A DNA stretch of 64,000 bases. Origin: Callaeas wilsoni (lineage: Eukaryota > Chordata > Aves > Passeriformes > Callaeidae). Positions 1 to 13,075 of the stretch are shown piece by piece. The stretch spans positions 806,001 to 870,000 of the forward strand of contig VWPU01014059.1 of the NCBI GenBank assembly GCA_013398955.1. The letters are read 5' to 3'. Each line of letters opens with the position of its first letter. Position 1 is the first letter of the stretch. The notes under the pieces were generated by a model, which worked only from the letters and a program-made list of their open reading frames with translations, was not told the DNA's origin and did no database searches. Both the position numbers and the translations under genes were made by a program.

Positions 1-1737
1 ACTGAAAGATGTCAGTGAGGTTTGTTATGCAATGATAAACAGACAGCATGTGCTCTCAAACATTTAATAGGTCTGAACTGAAATATCAGATTTTCCTCAT
101 CATTTACCATCTAACTTCATACCTCGAAGGCCTCAACAAGACCAGAAATTCAGTTGGCTAGGACTTTTTACTGCCAAAATGTTATTTTTAATAAATTAAA
201 CTCTTATTTCAAATTTGCAGAAGCAGACAAAGGGAATCAAATTTTAGTGCACATAAATTGCCATTAATTATTGCCATTAATAATTGCCATTAATAATTGC
301 CATTAATAATACAGAATAACTGTACAATACCCTCTTTCAGACTTTGGTTGATTCCTATAGGTCTGGGCAGTTTCACCCTAACCAGACAACTCTTTTCTCT
401 AGACCCATCTGGGCTGTGGATGGTAGGTGGGGTCACACCTAAATTTCTTAATTGTATGAGCAAACTCAACTCATATTTTTGTCACTGAATTTGGAGTCTC
501 TCATCTATTGCCACTGAATGTTGATGACAGCATATGACTGTCATAGAGTACTTTTATAACCAGAGCCCTATCAGTGAAATTTTCCTCCCTGAGTCACCTA
601 AGAGTGGACATCTCCCACTTCCCAGAAGAAGGAAGGTATGGAAAATTTAGGTTGGTATTGAAGGGTTTCTGACTGAGTTTTTGCTTCTTCTCTAAGGCTT
701 GAGCACCTATATATAGGAGGTGTTAGACATAGTGGCAAATCTCAGCTTTACTCAGACTTGAGACACAACCTGTTTGGACTGTGCATTGTTCAAAGATCAG
801 ATCTGGATAACTCATTTTTTTTTTTAAAAAAATTGATCTTGCCTTTAGTATTCAAACCCTGAAAGTGGAGCTAGCTTCTCTTCTCCTTCATCTTTGTTAC
901 TGTAATTCTAGAATCAGCTTTGATTGAGCTAATGATATGGCCCATAACATTACAGAAAACAGGCATGGCTTAGAGATGGAACACCCTGGAACATAATTCA
1001 CAGATAATCAATGTATGGAATTTAACACTAGTCTAAAGTATGCAATTAAGCACCTTTAAAAATCTGATGTGCAATTAGTAAGCATTTCACAGTAACAATC
1101 AATAAAAGTAAATGAAGCTAACAGTTCAGAGTAATCATGTATCAGCAAATCAAATGAAGACTGACATGCCTTACCAGAGTAATTTATTTCTGCTATTGAT
1201 TTCAGTGGAGGTTTTGTCTGATGACCTACATATGCTATGTTGAATTTAGTCCACAGAGATTAACAGCCATATAGGTTCCACATACAATTCCACATACAAT
1301 CAAGAAATCAGGTTCAAAATGAGCATCAAAGAGTGAATTTTTATTTCTGAATACTTAAGTACTCGAGAACAAATTAGCAGTCTATTAATACTGGAGTGTC
1401 ACTGAAAATAAATTTGGAACTTGGATTTCTGTTTTCCAGAAAGACAGAATCCGAGAACAATCCTCCACTGCACAACTCCATGTGTTAACACAGCGAAGCA
1501 CTTTGGTTTTTTGCTTGTTTAGGGTTTTCTCAGCTATCACATTTGATATTTTGTTTGAAGGTAAGTAAAGGGAAAACAGAAGAATCCTTCACCTTGCAAC
1601 TGAAAATTTTTAGATCAAGTTACTTTTTTGGTTCTGATTTCTCTCACAGTAAAGTTGACAGACAGGACTCACTCTCCACTCACACTAAATGAAAGAGTAT
1701 GAAACTGGCCTAAGCAAAATAACACTTGAAATAAACG
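1..1737. other. Unique AT-rich non-coding block
   Basis: No exon, RNA gene or recognisable transposon is visible. The block contains the 13-bp minisatellite listed separately, a short T-then-A homopolymer near 815-830, and a two-copy 12-bp tandem repeat (unit TTCCACATACAA) at 1276-1299. The open frames are short and show no family resemblance. Confidence 0.6.
256..311. repeat. 13-bp minisatellite, about four copies
   Basis: The motif GCCATTAA recurs at 260, 273, 286 and 299, a strict 13-bp period. The unit is close to GCCATTAATAATT. The first copy differs slightly (ATTAATTATT instead of ATTAATAATT) and the later copies are nearly identical, so the array is a small, fairly recent tandem expansion. 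No function is apparent. Confidence 0.9.
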
Positions 1738-2040
1738 GTGTTGCTCCGCACCCTTTCTCTCACCCTTTGGACAAGGGGCAGCATGTTTAAACTAAAAGAG
1801 GGTAGATTCAGACTAGGTATAAGGAAGACATTTTTCACAATGAGAAATTTTTTACAAGGTGAAACTCTTGCACAGGTTGCCCAGAGAGGTGGTAGATGCT
1901 CCATCCCTGGAAACATTCAAGATCAGATTGGATGGAGCCCTGAGAAACCTGATCTAGCTGAAGATGTTGCTGCTCATTGCAGAGGGTTTGGACTAGATGG
2001 TTTTTATAAGGGCCTTCCACCACAACTTGTTCTATGATTC
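1738..2040 (+). mobile_element. CR1 retrotransposon 3' end, plus strand
   Basis: This is a 5'-truncated CR1 copy covering the end of ORF2 and the short 3' UTR. Diagnostic family segments appear in order: a GGGCAGCATGTTTAAACTAA block near 1777, 'AGATTCAGACTAGGTATAAGGAAGA' type sequence at 1804-1830, 'CAGGTTGCCCAGAGAGGTGG' at 1873, 'CCATCCCTGGAAACATTCAAG' at 1901-1921, and a diverged version of 'GGGTTTGGACTAGATGG' followed by a TTCTATGATTCT tail at 2029-2040. The frame is open for 99 codons from 1738, but that is a remnant of the ORF2 C-terminus and not a gene. The 5' limit is uncertain by some tens of bases. Confidence 0.88.
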
Positions 2041-5000
2041 TCTCTTTGAAATCTCCCTATTTTCTTTCGTCTTATATATAGGCTGTTATCCCTTTAGAGC
2101 AGAAGACATCATATATAAATATGACAAAAAACTGTCAGAATGAAAAAAGTGTATAGCAACTACCATAACTGTTTGCTTTGAAAGGAAATTTCTTAATGTG
2201 TTTTACAGCACTGTGCCTGTAATCATGGAGTCTTAAAATAATTGCTCCAAGAGGAGCAAATAAATTATATTTGGAACATCTTCCTAGTTAACTGAGGATT
2301 GTAATTCATATTGTCCAAGTATTAGTCTTGCATGAAATTTAATTGTCGTTTATTTAGAATATTTTTCTCCTATGTAGCCCACTTGCAGGAGCAAGATTAG
2401 CATAATGCAGTTATAGACTATATTGGAAAGCAAGAAAAAGGAAGGGAAACACTTAGATGGCACAGCAATGCAATAGCACCATAATAGCCTTCTTTACCTT
2501 ACAAGAGTACTGTGCAGAACTGTCAATAGCTTGCTGTATGGATCTAGAGCCTAACTGGCTTGTGGCTACTCAAGGATGAACTTAAATAATTTTTAATAAA
2601 ATATGTGCAAGGGATAGAGTGGAAAACAACAGAAATTATAAGATTTTCACAGCCACGTAACAGCAAGTTATTTGATTTCCCTGAAATTCCAGTTGGAGAG
2701 CAATTCCATTCAGACTGCAGGATGTTGCCCTGCAGCATGTATCAGAGCTGCCACTCTGCTGTTTCACTTTTAGTGCATTATATATGTGTACAATATAGTT
2801 CTGCTCCCTGAGGTTAAATTTTGCTCATTGTACAACCAAGACCCTGAGGGCTAACATGCAGTTGAGAAAGTGTTATTTTGTCAATTTTGCTGTGGAACTC
2901 TATCCATATAGCTATATGAAGAAATTCTTGGTTTACTGTTCTTGTCTATGTGTTCTTTCTCTGAAACAGATTATTTTAATATTGTTCAATTTGAAAGGCC
3001 ATTTCAAAGAAAAGAAATTGAAAATTCATCTCTGAATAGCATTTTCATGCTGAATTAAAAAAAAAAAAAGAAAAAAGAAAAAAAAAAAGAAAAAGAATGA
3101 TGGAAACAAAGATCAATAACATTCCATAATCTACAGTAGTCATTTTCTACATGACTGAGTGCTGCAGTCAGTACTAGAAACACTGATGTCCATATTCATT
3201 ATACATATGAGTTCAGTTCAGATACACAGATTCAGCTGTTCTGATGTGTTTGACATAGCCAAAGCCTCTAAAATTAAGAGGATAGACTCCTGTGCACTGT
3301 ATTAAACAAAATGACTAGTTGGTAATAACCTAGCCCTCAGCTATATCCTTTTACAAGAGTTTAACACATATAGTACCTTCTCCTTTATGTCTCATGCCCC
3401 AGTGATAAACAGAAAGCATAAGACCTTCCAAAATGATATGAAAGGTTAGCTAGTGCTACATCAACAAGGGTAAGTCATAAATAAAATAAAAGGAACATGA
3501 TGGAAGGCATCCATCTTTAAGATGAAGGGGCAGCAGGCTTCTGATATGTTCAACTGCAGTACAGATAGGGGAAATGGGGCCTGTCCAACACAGGGCCAGG
3601 AGGTTTTCAATATTTTATGTATAGCATCTGTAATTCTATTACAGACTGAGCATAAAAGTTTTCTTACCAACCAGAAGTTTTGTAAAGAGTGTCAATAATG
3701 GAAGGAAGGGTTGTATTAAATATTAATTTGTTTCAGACTTTAGTCTATAATCTGAGTGTCCTAACCTGAGGCTTTGAAAGTTTCCTTTTTTTAAACCCCT
3801 CCTTTTTCCTTTTATGTGAGCTAACCTTTTTGCAAAGCATTCTGAAAGGTTGTCTTGAACTGTGTATTGTGCATAAGATGTTACTACAGAATTGTTCTTT
3901 TGAAAACCAGTTAAGTAGGAAATAAGAAAATTCAGATATATCAGTCGTTTGGTCAGTGCTATTTCTTTGGACTTCCAGATAATGCATTTGCTTCCATAGA
4001 AAGAGTTAATTGTGTTGTCATTCAAAAGCATTTCACATGGTCAAATGATCTTAAGAAAAAACTTTTATTGCATCCTAAAAAGCTATGGCTAGTGTGAAAT
4101 TGATGAAAGGGGCATACAAAGGGGATCAAGTATGACAACAGTCTTGTGGTGGAGCAATGAAATTGTTTTGACTATCTTATAACTTCAACAACTGTTTGCA
4201 GTATTTAATATTACACATTTGAAGATCTGAAAGAAAAAATTGTGAGCAGACTGGAGATGGACTGTTATATCTAAGAAGTTTGACTCATCTGTACTCTTTA
4301 TTTTGTTTCACAGTAGTGTATCTTCATATAATTGATAAATTTATTATAAATAATATAAAAACTTCACTTTCAAGAAGCATGCAAGGTATTCTGCTGGAGT
4401 CAAAACAACTTTTTTCTCTCTAATGTGTTTGATATGTAAACAGAAATGCCTCACCAAGCATTGAACCAAGGGAGCAGATCTTCATCACCTCAAACTTTAC
4501 CTTCTGTGGTAAAACAACATATGTGATATCAAAAATAATATGATACCAAACCTTGAATAGGTTTCCAACACCTAAATGCATGTCAGAAACTTTGCTGTTG
4601 TATATCTGTCAGAGGCTCCACCATCTATGCCTTGTACATAAGGAATGCAAAAAATGTCTGTGGTTACCCTTCCCTAGATTTCATTTGCAAAATCAGAAGA
4701 TTAGCATCCATGAAAAGCTCTTTGATCCTCTAGCTTTAGATAACAATGTTGTAATTAATAAATTAAAGGCTAGTTTTTGACATAATTGACTTCTGTCCCC
4801 TTACCAGGTTAAGTGAAGGTGCCTATCAAGCCATCATTCAAGTCACTCTTACTGCTCTGTCTGCTGGTGGACAGCATGCTACCTGTCTGCAAGCTTGTGC
4901 CTGGAAAAATATTTCCATGGGCAGAAAAAAAAAACTATCTTGGCTTTTCTCATTAGTGTGTATGAATAAATAACTCAGAACTTATCAATGAAATGTTCAA

Positions 5001-8000
5001 AATATATCTCTTATTCAAAAGATATTCATGTTTGTTTTGGACACAGAGTCAGCTGAATACCAGTATTTACCAGCAAAGATTTATTTTGCAAAATGTTAGA
5101 AAGATATTCAGGGTTATGTTGAAGGATACTAAAATTTTATGCATTTAGGTCTACAAAAATTCTTCTGTACAATTTTTTCAGATCTGACTTTTAAGTTCAT
5201 GTAGATTTGAATCTCCAGAATTTTTCAATAAAGATTTCAGAATGGCAAAGATATTTGAGAGATACCTTGAAACAACCTGACATTTCTAAGCACTATATGG
5301 ATTAAAACCAGAATTAATGTAAGGGATGAATCAACATGGACTAAATCACAAAGTGTGTCTTGCTTTCCTGAAAGTCATACAAAAAAATTATCTGTTAAAA
5401 CTGAAAATATGCATTTAAAATCCTATTAGCTTAAGTTTTGCCTAATGACGGTTCTAGCTGCTTCCAGAAAGGGATAGTTACTAGATTAAATCGGAATTGA
5501 ATTCCAGAATCTTGTAATTGGAACTGAAAACACTAAGGAAAAGGATTTCCATGAAACAAGCCACTAAAAGAACCAAAAAGGCACTGTATATCCCAACTCT
5601 TTAAATTATTAACTATTACAAAGGTGAGAAGTTATTCTATTAGACTTCCAAAAGAAAATATAATTTCACCAAACTCTTCACTCTGTCAGTTCCCTCAGTG
5701 AACTGTTTTGTAAAATATTTCTTTTCAAGAGAATAGTCAGCACTTAGGCAAAAGTTTCTTTTAAAAATAAAACTGAAATCAACAGACTAATGATTTCAGG
5801 GCCATGGAAAGTTAATTAAAGCCTGAAGAGATTACAAATAATAGTGGAAGTTATTGCTTAAGATAGTGGGAAAGGTTAGGGAAATATACATGGACGACAA
5901 AGATAAAACCTTGCAAAATTAGGAAACAATTTACATAACCTAGTAACTATTGTGATCTGTTTTATCTGTTAGTTGGTTTGGGTTTGTTTTTTCCCTAGTA
6001 TGACCTTGGTTTTCCCCTAAAAAAAGCAATTCTTCTAATAATTACTACTGCCTAGGAATGCTAAAAAAGCAGGTAATGTTTGGTGGACTAACTCATGGTT
6101 TCATTTTGAGAATCATGACGGATTTTTAACTAAATTCTGGAGTTACTCACATGTATATAAAATGTTTCTTTATATAAACTTAACATATCTAAATGCAGAA
6201 AAAGCTTCAAGCAATTTGATTGCTCTATGCCTACTGTACTGACTGAGAACCTGCAAAGGTATTATTTGGAACAAAAGCATGAGGTTTTTTATAGTCTTTT
6301 GGAGTCAGGAGTTTTGTATTTTTACTATTTCAATATATGATATTTATAGAAGCCCTCAAATCCCTCTGGGTCACCACATGTTGATCTGGGTCACAAGCAC
6401 TGCTGCAAAAAATAGCTTATGCTAAATTTATATTACTTCAAACTAGCACCATTGATCCTGACCCTAAGACAAGCAGAATTGGGAATAAAACTGACATAGA
6501 AGCGGCAATCTGGGCAAAACCTCTGGTGACCTTGTGAATGCATAAGTTTTCATGTTGTTCTCTGTCTGTCAGAGCAATATAGAAACAGCAATTGTTGCAT
6601 AATTGTTATAGTGGTCACCTTAAGGTCTCTTTTAGCTAAAGCTGATCCTAGCTTTGCAGATACATTCCCTGATCAAACACACATAAAGTCTCTTGGAATT
6701 CAGGATTTCAAAAAATTCCTTAACACTTCTGATTTTTGTTACTAGTATTGTTGATATCAGTCCCTTTCACATGGATTTAACACATTTCAAGGTATGTTAT
6801 GTAAGTTAATAATGTAATTTGTTCATATAAATCAATATAATCTCATTATAACATAGCTGTTGATTTTACCTAATGTTTATAAATCACGTCATAATGGAAA
6901 TTAAGTCATAACTATAGAACTTTTAAAAAGAGTCAGTATTCCTTTTTATTACTAATTATTTTCAAGAAAACAAAAATATCTTCTCTAGACTTATTAATAG
7001 ACCATTATTTTTTCTCTCATTTAATGTTGCTGCTGCCTTTGAATCACTAAGACAATCTTCTGCTGGCCACCATTCTCTGCTGAGTTCCATCAGGCTGGTA
7101 CATAATTCTGTAAACAGAATGTGGTAATTTTTTTTTTTTCTGTTGCAGTTTAAAAAAAAAATCGAAGGTTCAAGCTCTGTAAAAAAGGTTTCAAATTATC
7201 ACCTCTGCTACAAAACATAAGCACAGATGTTTTGAAAGTTTTCAAGAGGGGCGTAACAAGCACTTGGGTTTCCTTATTGTTTTTCCATATGCTGTGTCAA
7301 TGTCTCTGTGCATAATTTTCTACGTGTACTCTATGTTTGTTTGCTGCAGAACTGAGTGATATGAAACAAACATTGGATATAACAACATTCTCTTCTCTTT
7401 TTTTACTGTCAGTCTTTCTTATACAGAACTATGTTGGACAACTACTCACTGATTTACAGAATATACAACTCAGGTTTGCTTTTTTCCTGGATCAGAAATC
7501 AGATATAAACACAAACCCGTGTTTGAGATAAGTGGGTCAGCTGGTAAAAACTGGTAAAATATTTTGCCCACAATAATATTTTGAGAATAATTTCTGAAGA
7601 CCATATGAAAGACATGATGAGCCACTAATAAAGTTAGGTAAGACAAACGCTGCAAGTGTAAATTAGTAATTCTGGTAGAAACTCTAGGAAAACTAAATTC
7701 CAAAATACAGATATTAAAGGAAAAAATCTTGCTACACAGAAATAGTCTCAATGTTCTTTCAACAATTTGAAATTCCTAAATTTCACAGATGCATTATACC
7801 TAATTTAGAATACTTTACATTTGACTGCAAATGTATTAGCTTTTGCATGTGTTAAAACATATCCAAATCCCAAAGAGATGACAATCTCAAATGTCAAGAA
7901 AGACAAAGTGAGAGTGAAAGGTTATTACATCTATTGGTACGTGACTGAGGCACCAAGAGATTACATGAAATGAGTCTGATCCCTTTAATGACAAAGGGGA

Positions 8001-9039
8001 TTGATCTCAACTTGCCTGAAGCCCAGAAAAGTATCTTAATTATAATCACACTCTTTTTTTTTTCTTTGCAGTATTATCCGTGCTTTTGTAAAACAATCTA
8101 CCTGTGCATTGGTAAATTAATTTAGATTTAATATACCCCACTAAACTCAAATTATTGTCAGTGCATGTGTGCATATTCCTTATATAATTTCCATGGAAAT
8201 TTTTATGATGCACAAAGAGTTCTGTTCTTCCTTTTTGATGTTAATATTTAAACAAAATCTACCATTAATGTCAAGAAGGAGATATACATGTAAATCTCCC
8301 CTTTCCTAAGTACTGATGGCAGAACTGATGCAAAAGTGCTCTCTATTATTTTTTCCTCAATGATTCCGTTTCAGATGTAACACAAAACAAATCTCCAGGA
8401 CTGGAATAAATCAAAAGAAAATGAAAAACCTACCTTTTCCAAATAACTACTGGTCTGGTTTGCTTTTTATCTATGCTCAGAATTACTTATTTGCTTTCCC
8501 CAGAGAGGTAAAAAGCATGAAACAAAAAACAAGATATGCTCTACCCCACTTGAAATCCCACTTGAAGTATAGCTTTACATTTCTTTTATATTTAGAGTTT
8601 ACTTGCACAAACTGTTCCCTCTGAACCCTTCCAGGTGAAGTTTACGCTATGCTCCACTAGATTTCTTTTTAACTTCTGTTTGTTAAATATGACATTTCTC
8701 CTAAAACTCATTGATTAAAATCCTATGCTCTGCAAACTCAGTCACCGCTTAATTTAATTTCACCCTAATTTGGGCCTTAGTTTTAGAACTGATTTCATGA
8801 TGTTTCTATATGAGACAACACCAGAGCATGGATTTTGAAGCATAGATCCTGGAAATGAACACCCTTCTTTCCTCTTGCCCCACACACTTAAACACTGCCT
8901 AGATATATCTTTATGAGAGCTTTGGGATTATGCAATGTCAATAAAACAAGGAGTACTCATGAGATTCAGATTTATAAATATCCAGTCGTGTAGGTAGACC
9001 AAATCCAGGTAGAATTTAAGTTTCAGTTGTCTCCAGGTG
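2041..9039. other. Unique AT-rich non-coding block
   Basis: About 7 kb with no convincing exon, RNA gene or transposon. It contains an A-rich run at 3056-3097 (listed separately) and several short A or T homopolymers, for example near 7130 and 8052. Open frames reach at most about 116 codons (8928-9278, minus), and that one runs into the LTR that follows. Old, heavily diverged repeats may be hidden here, but I cannot support any by eye. Confidence 0.55.
3056..3097. repeat. A-rich low-complexity run
   Basis: Long runs of A interrupted by single G residues. It could be a poly(A) remnant of an old retrocopy, but the sequence just upstream shows no recognisable retrocopy, so I call only low complexity. 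Confidence 0.85.
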
Positions 9040-9312
9040 TGTTGTGGTGACTGAGCCAACCACAGTAATGCCCAGGGGGCCACACAGCCCACATAGAGAG
9101 GTTTGGTGGGCTGGCTCCAAAGGTTAAATGCCCCTCTGTGAGAACGGCTTCTCCCATTGAATTCCTGTGACCTGATGTAGGCTCGGTCTGTCTGACTGAC
9201 AGTGGACAGACACCCCTTGTATCTGCTAAGGAAAGGTAGCCAAACCTGTCCCGCCCTTCCCTTCTTCCTATAGGTCATTGCTATGTCATCCCCACCCCCT
9301 TCTCTGTACTCC

Positions 9313-9319
9313 TTTTAAG
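9313..9319 (+). promoter_or_regulatory. TATA-like element of the LTR
   Basis: TTTTAAG lies about 68 bp upstream of the AATAAA signal, the place expected for the core promoter of an LTR. It follows a pyrimidine-rich U3 segment. Inference from layout; no transcription evidence. Confidence 0.45.
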
Positions 9320-9380
9320 TGCACCCTGGTTGGAAGTCCCTTCCCTCTTCTTGTCCGGTCCCCTTCGAGGGAGTTTCTAC

Positions 9381-9386
9381 AATAAA
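9381..9386 (+). promoter_or_regulatory. LTR polyadenylation signal AATAAA
   Basis: Canonical AATAAA inside the LTR, followed by the CpG-rich R/U5 portion. Orientation agrees with a plus-strand LTR. Confidence 0.6.
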
Positions 9387-9630
9387 CCCTTGGAATACCG
9401 ACCAGGGGCTGCCTCGCTCATTGATCTCTGGCTACGCCTCGGAAATCCTTAAGCCCCGGGCGTGCATGTCTCCGTGCCTTCCACCGCGTGGGCGAGGGAG
9501 CTGCTAGCGAGGCACACAAGTGCCACAGAGTGTCCTCCTCTCGTGTTGGGCACCTCTGGACAAGCTGCAGCTCTCCTGGCCCAGCCAGCGCGCCGGTGTA
9601 CTAATATACGGGTGTAGTAATGCTACAACC

Positions 9631-12600
9631 TCTGTTGGTCATACAATATTACCAAAGGGAAGAAGTAGGTGGAGATGGTCATGTTATATAACATGGTGAG
9701 AAGGCAGGTCTGGAATATTCTGTAAGAACAATAGCATCTGAAAAAAACTCCTTGTAGATCTCCCACATTGTTCTCTGTGCAGTGACCAGTGATGTTTCCC
9801 TATGTGTGAGCTGCTTAGACCTCCAGCCCTGTTTGAAAGACTGGTTTTGCACAGCAGCGTAGATGTACCAAATTACTTCATATTAGGAGCACTTTTCCAG
9901 TCCATTTTGGAAATGAGTTAAAATAAGCCATGAAGAAATTTGGAGAAGAGAAAATTCACCAGGGAACATAGCACAGAGGAATTGAAACCTGCATTTTAGC
10001 TTTCCTTGGAAAGGTCTTGTTCTGCTACTGGCCAAATAGTAAGCAGTTTCTGAAGTTGTGCAGAACACAGACTACCTGCAGGCTGATCACAGATTGTCTT
10101 CTTCAAGCATTTTAGAGGCAACTATTTACTGCAAACTGTATCTCAGCTCCCAGTTGACTCCTTTGTTATTATCTCAGGATCTTCAGGTTTATACTGATAT
10201 TGAATCATTTTTTATAAACTGACATAAAAAAAAAAAAAACCAAACCAAACCAAAAAATGCCTCTAGAAGGTCATTGAACTGATAAACTCTGCTTTGTTGA
10301 GAAAGGTGAACTTTAGCTGATTTATAAAGTACCACTATACAGAAAACAATAAAGTGAATTCAGCTGTCACTTGTGAATAGGAGTTTAGGCATCATTGCTT
10401 GAAGCCTGAACATGAAAATGCTCAATGCTGATTAAATGACCATAATTCCTCAAGGTTATGACATGTCTGAGAGCTATGGGAAGCTATGATCAGAAAATTC
10501 AAGCAAAAGAATCTACAAAGGAATGGGATGCTCAGGAGGATCATTTTACTCTCAGCCAGCCGACAGAAAGGATAAACAAAACAGAATCTCTAGGCATTTA
10601 AAATATCTAATTTCTGATTGTGTTTTGAGATAATGTCAGTTCATTTAAAGAGAAATTTCATTTGCTATGTCGCTGGAAAAGAAGTACTTTCCACCAATTG
10701 CTCATTATACTCATTAGCATCCTTAGAAACTAACTGCTTGCGGTGGAAATTTGGAGCTGGCATTATAACGTATCAGGTGATGCTTGCTATTGCTGCTGGC
10801 CTCCAAGCCTTCCAGGAATTCTGGATTTGCACCTAAAAACTCCAGCCAGAAATTAACATGACTCAAATCAAACAATACTGAATAGTCACATTGGCAGCGC
10901 TGCTCAAGTGAAGCTATGCTGCCAGTAGGAACAGAGCCAATGGGCAATCACAGAGACAAATGCTGGCTTTAAATCTTGCCCTTGAGGATTGAATGAGTCC
11001 TTTTACCTCGGGAAGATTATGTATATTTTTTACACAAATGCCTTTCTAGCAAAACCAAGAGAATCCTAATAGCTCTTCTACTTCACATAGCCCAAAGTTC
11101 TAAGCATTTAGTAATTTTCTGAGATTAATTCTGAACATCTTCTAAATTTCCTATTCATAAGAAATGTTGATTCCTATCCTACTTGCCCACATTTAACAGC
11201 ATTACTCTAACTTAGACCATGAGAAAATTAATTATTTTTTTGCATGTGTGTGGGAATGTAAAAATAGCTTTAAAAAATAAATCAGGAGCACGGGAACAGA
11301 TAGTAGCTGGTCTTAAATTTATGGGTCCCTGGTTGATCCTGAGTAGGTCAGAGTAATCACAATATCTAAGCACCTGCAGCTCATTTGTACTTTGCAATCA
11401 CAAAGCCTTGGTGGGTAGTGGTTTAGGGAGACACCTCAGAGAATCGAAAAGCCACAAATTAATGTAATAGCTTCCTGAAACACAGAACTGAGTAATTTTT
11501 CTGTCTTTCAAGAACTGAAAGAGCCTGCATAAGGAAATGCTTTCCCTTTAGAGGAAACTGCTTTAGAACTGTGACTTTAGACATTACTGATGTCAAGACG
11601 GCTAAGGTATAGAAAACTCTACCGAGTTCTTTGGGGCAGAAGAATCTTCTAAACTATTGATTGAGAAGAATCGCGTTATACGTGGATATGAATCCACCTA
11701 TAAGCAAGTAAGAAAGGATCATAGCTTTAGAAAATCTTAGCAAGACATAAAGCTACACTGTCATCATCATTAGGTCAACTTTAAAAAATCCATCTATTTC
11801 ACTTCATGATATACAGGGTGACAGGTTGAAAGAATGGTCCACACCATATTATAGATTCAATGTCTCTTAAATGCTCAAATGAATGGCTAAATGTGATGAA
11901 ATAGTGTCAGAATAACCACAAACAGTCAGACCTCACAGTTGTTTCGTTGGGGTTTTCTTTATGGTTGACATAAGTCTTGTTTCAAATTTTCCTGAGCCTG
12001 CTTTACCCCTTAAACCCTAGCAGTTTTTTCCAGCTTCAGATGTGTTACAGGGGTGTGGTTAATTGCAAGGGTACTTATGGTGAGAGTAGTCTTCTCATTC
12101 GTAATTCTTCACCAGGTATAATACAATGCCAGAATCTCTGGGTTTTCGTGTAATTTTTCTAGGAACTGAGTGTCTCTCCTAAGTCCTTGTGCTTAGCAAT
12201 GCTGTGACAATTATATTCCTGCATCTTAGAGAGAGGTGTTATTCCTTTCCTCTTCTGTTCGTGAGGCAGTCTCTCCTCTCTGCCATTGATTTGAGTCATG
12301 AGCTGGAATGTATTCCAGCAAGAATCCATGGTTCAACAAAAGTACTCCAGTTCTGATTGCATGATCAAACCTGACATCCTGTCACAAATGTGAGGTTTAG
12401 GCTAATGACACCTAGTACTGCCTCTGCTGCAGGTGATCTCACTATTCTAAAAGCAAATAAATAAAGAATTGTTTGTAAGAAGGGATAAATCGATGTCATT
12501 TGGAATGTCTTTGGCCTGAGAAAAATTTTTAAAAAAAGACTGCTCGAAACGTTTGACAGTCATGAGAAGACAAGTCTCCGGCAGAGAAGCAAAACGAACT

Positions 12601-12879
12601 AACAGCATAAACTGCCCTCAGGAACTGGGAGCACTAAGAAATGAATGTCCTGGCTTTGCTGCAATGGAAGACGTTCCATGACCGGAAAACACAAATACTC
12701 TGTGTACTTTCCTGCTATGTTGGAAAGATTTATTCTGGGTAGTATCTGAGGGAGATGTCCAATTGTAATTGTCCATCAATAGATTGGGAAATACTTCACA
12801 ACAGTAAACAAATAATGCTATAGATAGCAATACTCTGTATTTCTCTAGCTTCTTTTATTTTAGGTTTTTAAAAGTGCTT
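9631..12879. other. Unique non-coding block
   Basis: No exon or transposon recognised. It includes a poly(A) run followed by CCAAA units near 10226-10256 and a perfect 16-bp palindrome at 9680-9695 that is expected by chance in a window this size. Frames are short and without family resemblance. Confidence 0.55.
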
Positions 12880-13075
12880 AGCATGGCATTCTTTAATTAA
12901 GCCTCTGAAATGCCTCCTAAACCAATAAGTAAACTGAGCCCAATTTTTAAAAAGGATAACTAGGATCAAAATATTTGTATGATTTACCAATATCATACTA
13001 TTTATCAATGCAGGAAGAGAACCAAAGTCACTGAATCCCAAAGCTTTGTTTTTACCACTTGAGCCTGTGTCCTGT
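12880..13075 (-). mobile_element. MIR-like ancient core-SINE relic, minus strand
   Basis: Read on the plus strand, the segment follows the order of a reverse-complemented MIR (tRNA-derived core-SINE): 'AGTAAACTGAGCCCAA' near 12927-12942 (MIR: GAAACTGAGGCCCA), then a region matching the 'AAGGTCACACAGC' position, then 'GGAAGAGAACCAAAGTCACTGAATCCCAAAGC' type sequence at 13013-13044 (MIR: GCAGAGCTGGGATTCGAACCCAGG). Divergence is high, as expected for an element inserted before the amniote radiation. No gene function. A profile search is needed to fix the ends. Confidence 0.5.

Larger units (their letters stand above)
9040..9630 (+). mobile_element. Solo LTR of an endogenous retrovirus, CpG-rich
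   Basis: A block of LTR architecture stands out from the AT-rich flanks. It begins TGTTGTGGTG and ends near GCTACAACC, so the ends contain a short inverted match (GTTGT / ACAAC). A TATA-like TTTTAAG lies at 9313-9319 and a polyadenylation signal AATAAA at 9381-9386, the expected U3-R spacing on the plus strand. The R/U5 part after it is GC-rich, with 18 CpG counted between 9355 and 9612. No gag, pol or env sequence adjoins, so this is a solo LTR or LTR fragment. The target-site duplication is not clean: TGTTG occurs at 9040-9044 and again at 9633-9637 but does not give canonical TG...CA ends. Boundaries are therefore approximate and the ERV class is not assigned. Confidence 0.72.

Noticed and set aside
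1738..2037. 99-codon open frame as a host gene
   Set aside because: It matches the C-terminal coding part and 3' end of CR1.
9319..9507. 62-codon frame in GC-rich sequence, looking like a small gene
   Set aside because: It lies within the R/U5 part of an LTR and spans its AATAAA signal.
9680..9695. Perfect 16-bp palindrome CATGTTATATAACATG
   Set aside because: About one such palindrome is expected by chance in 64 kb.
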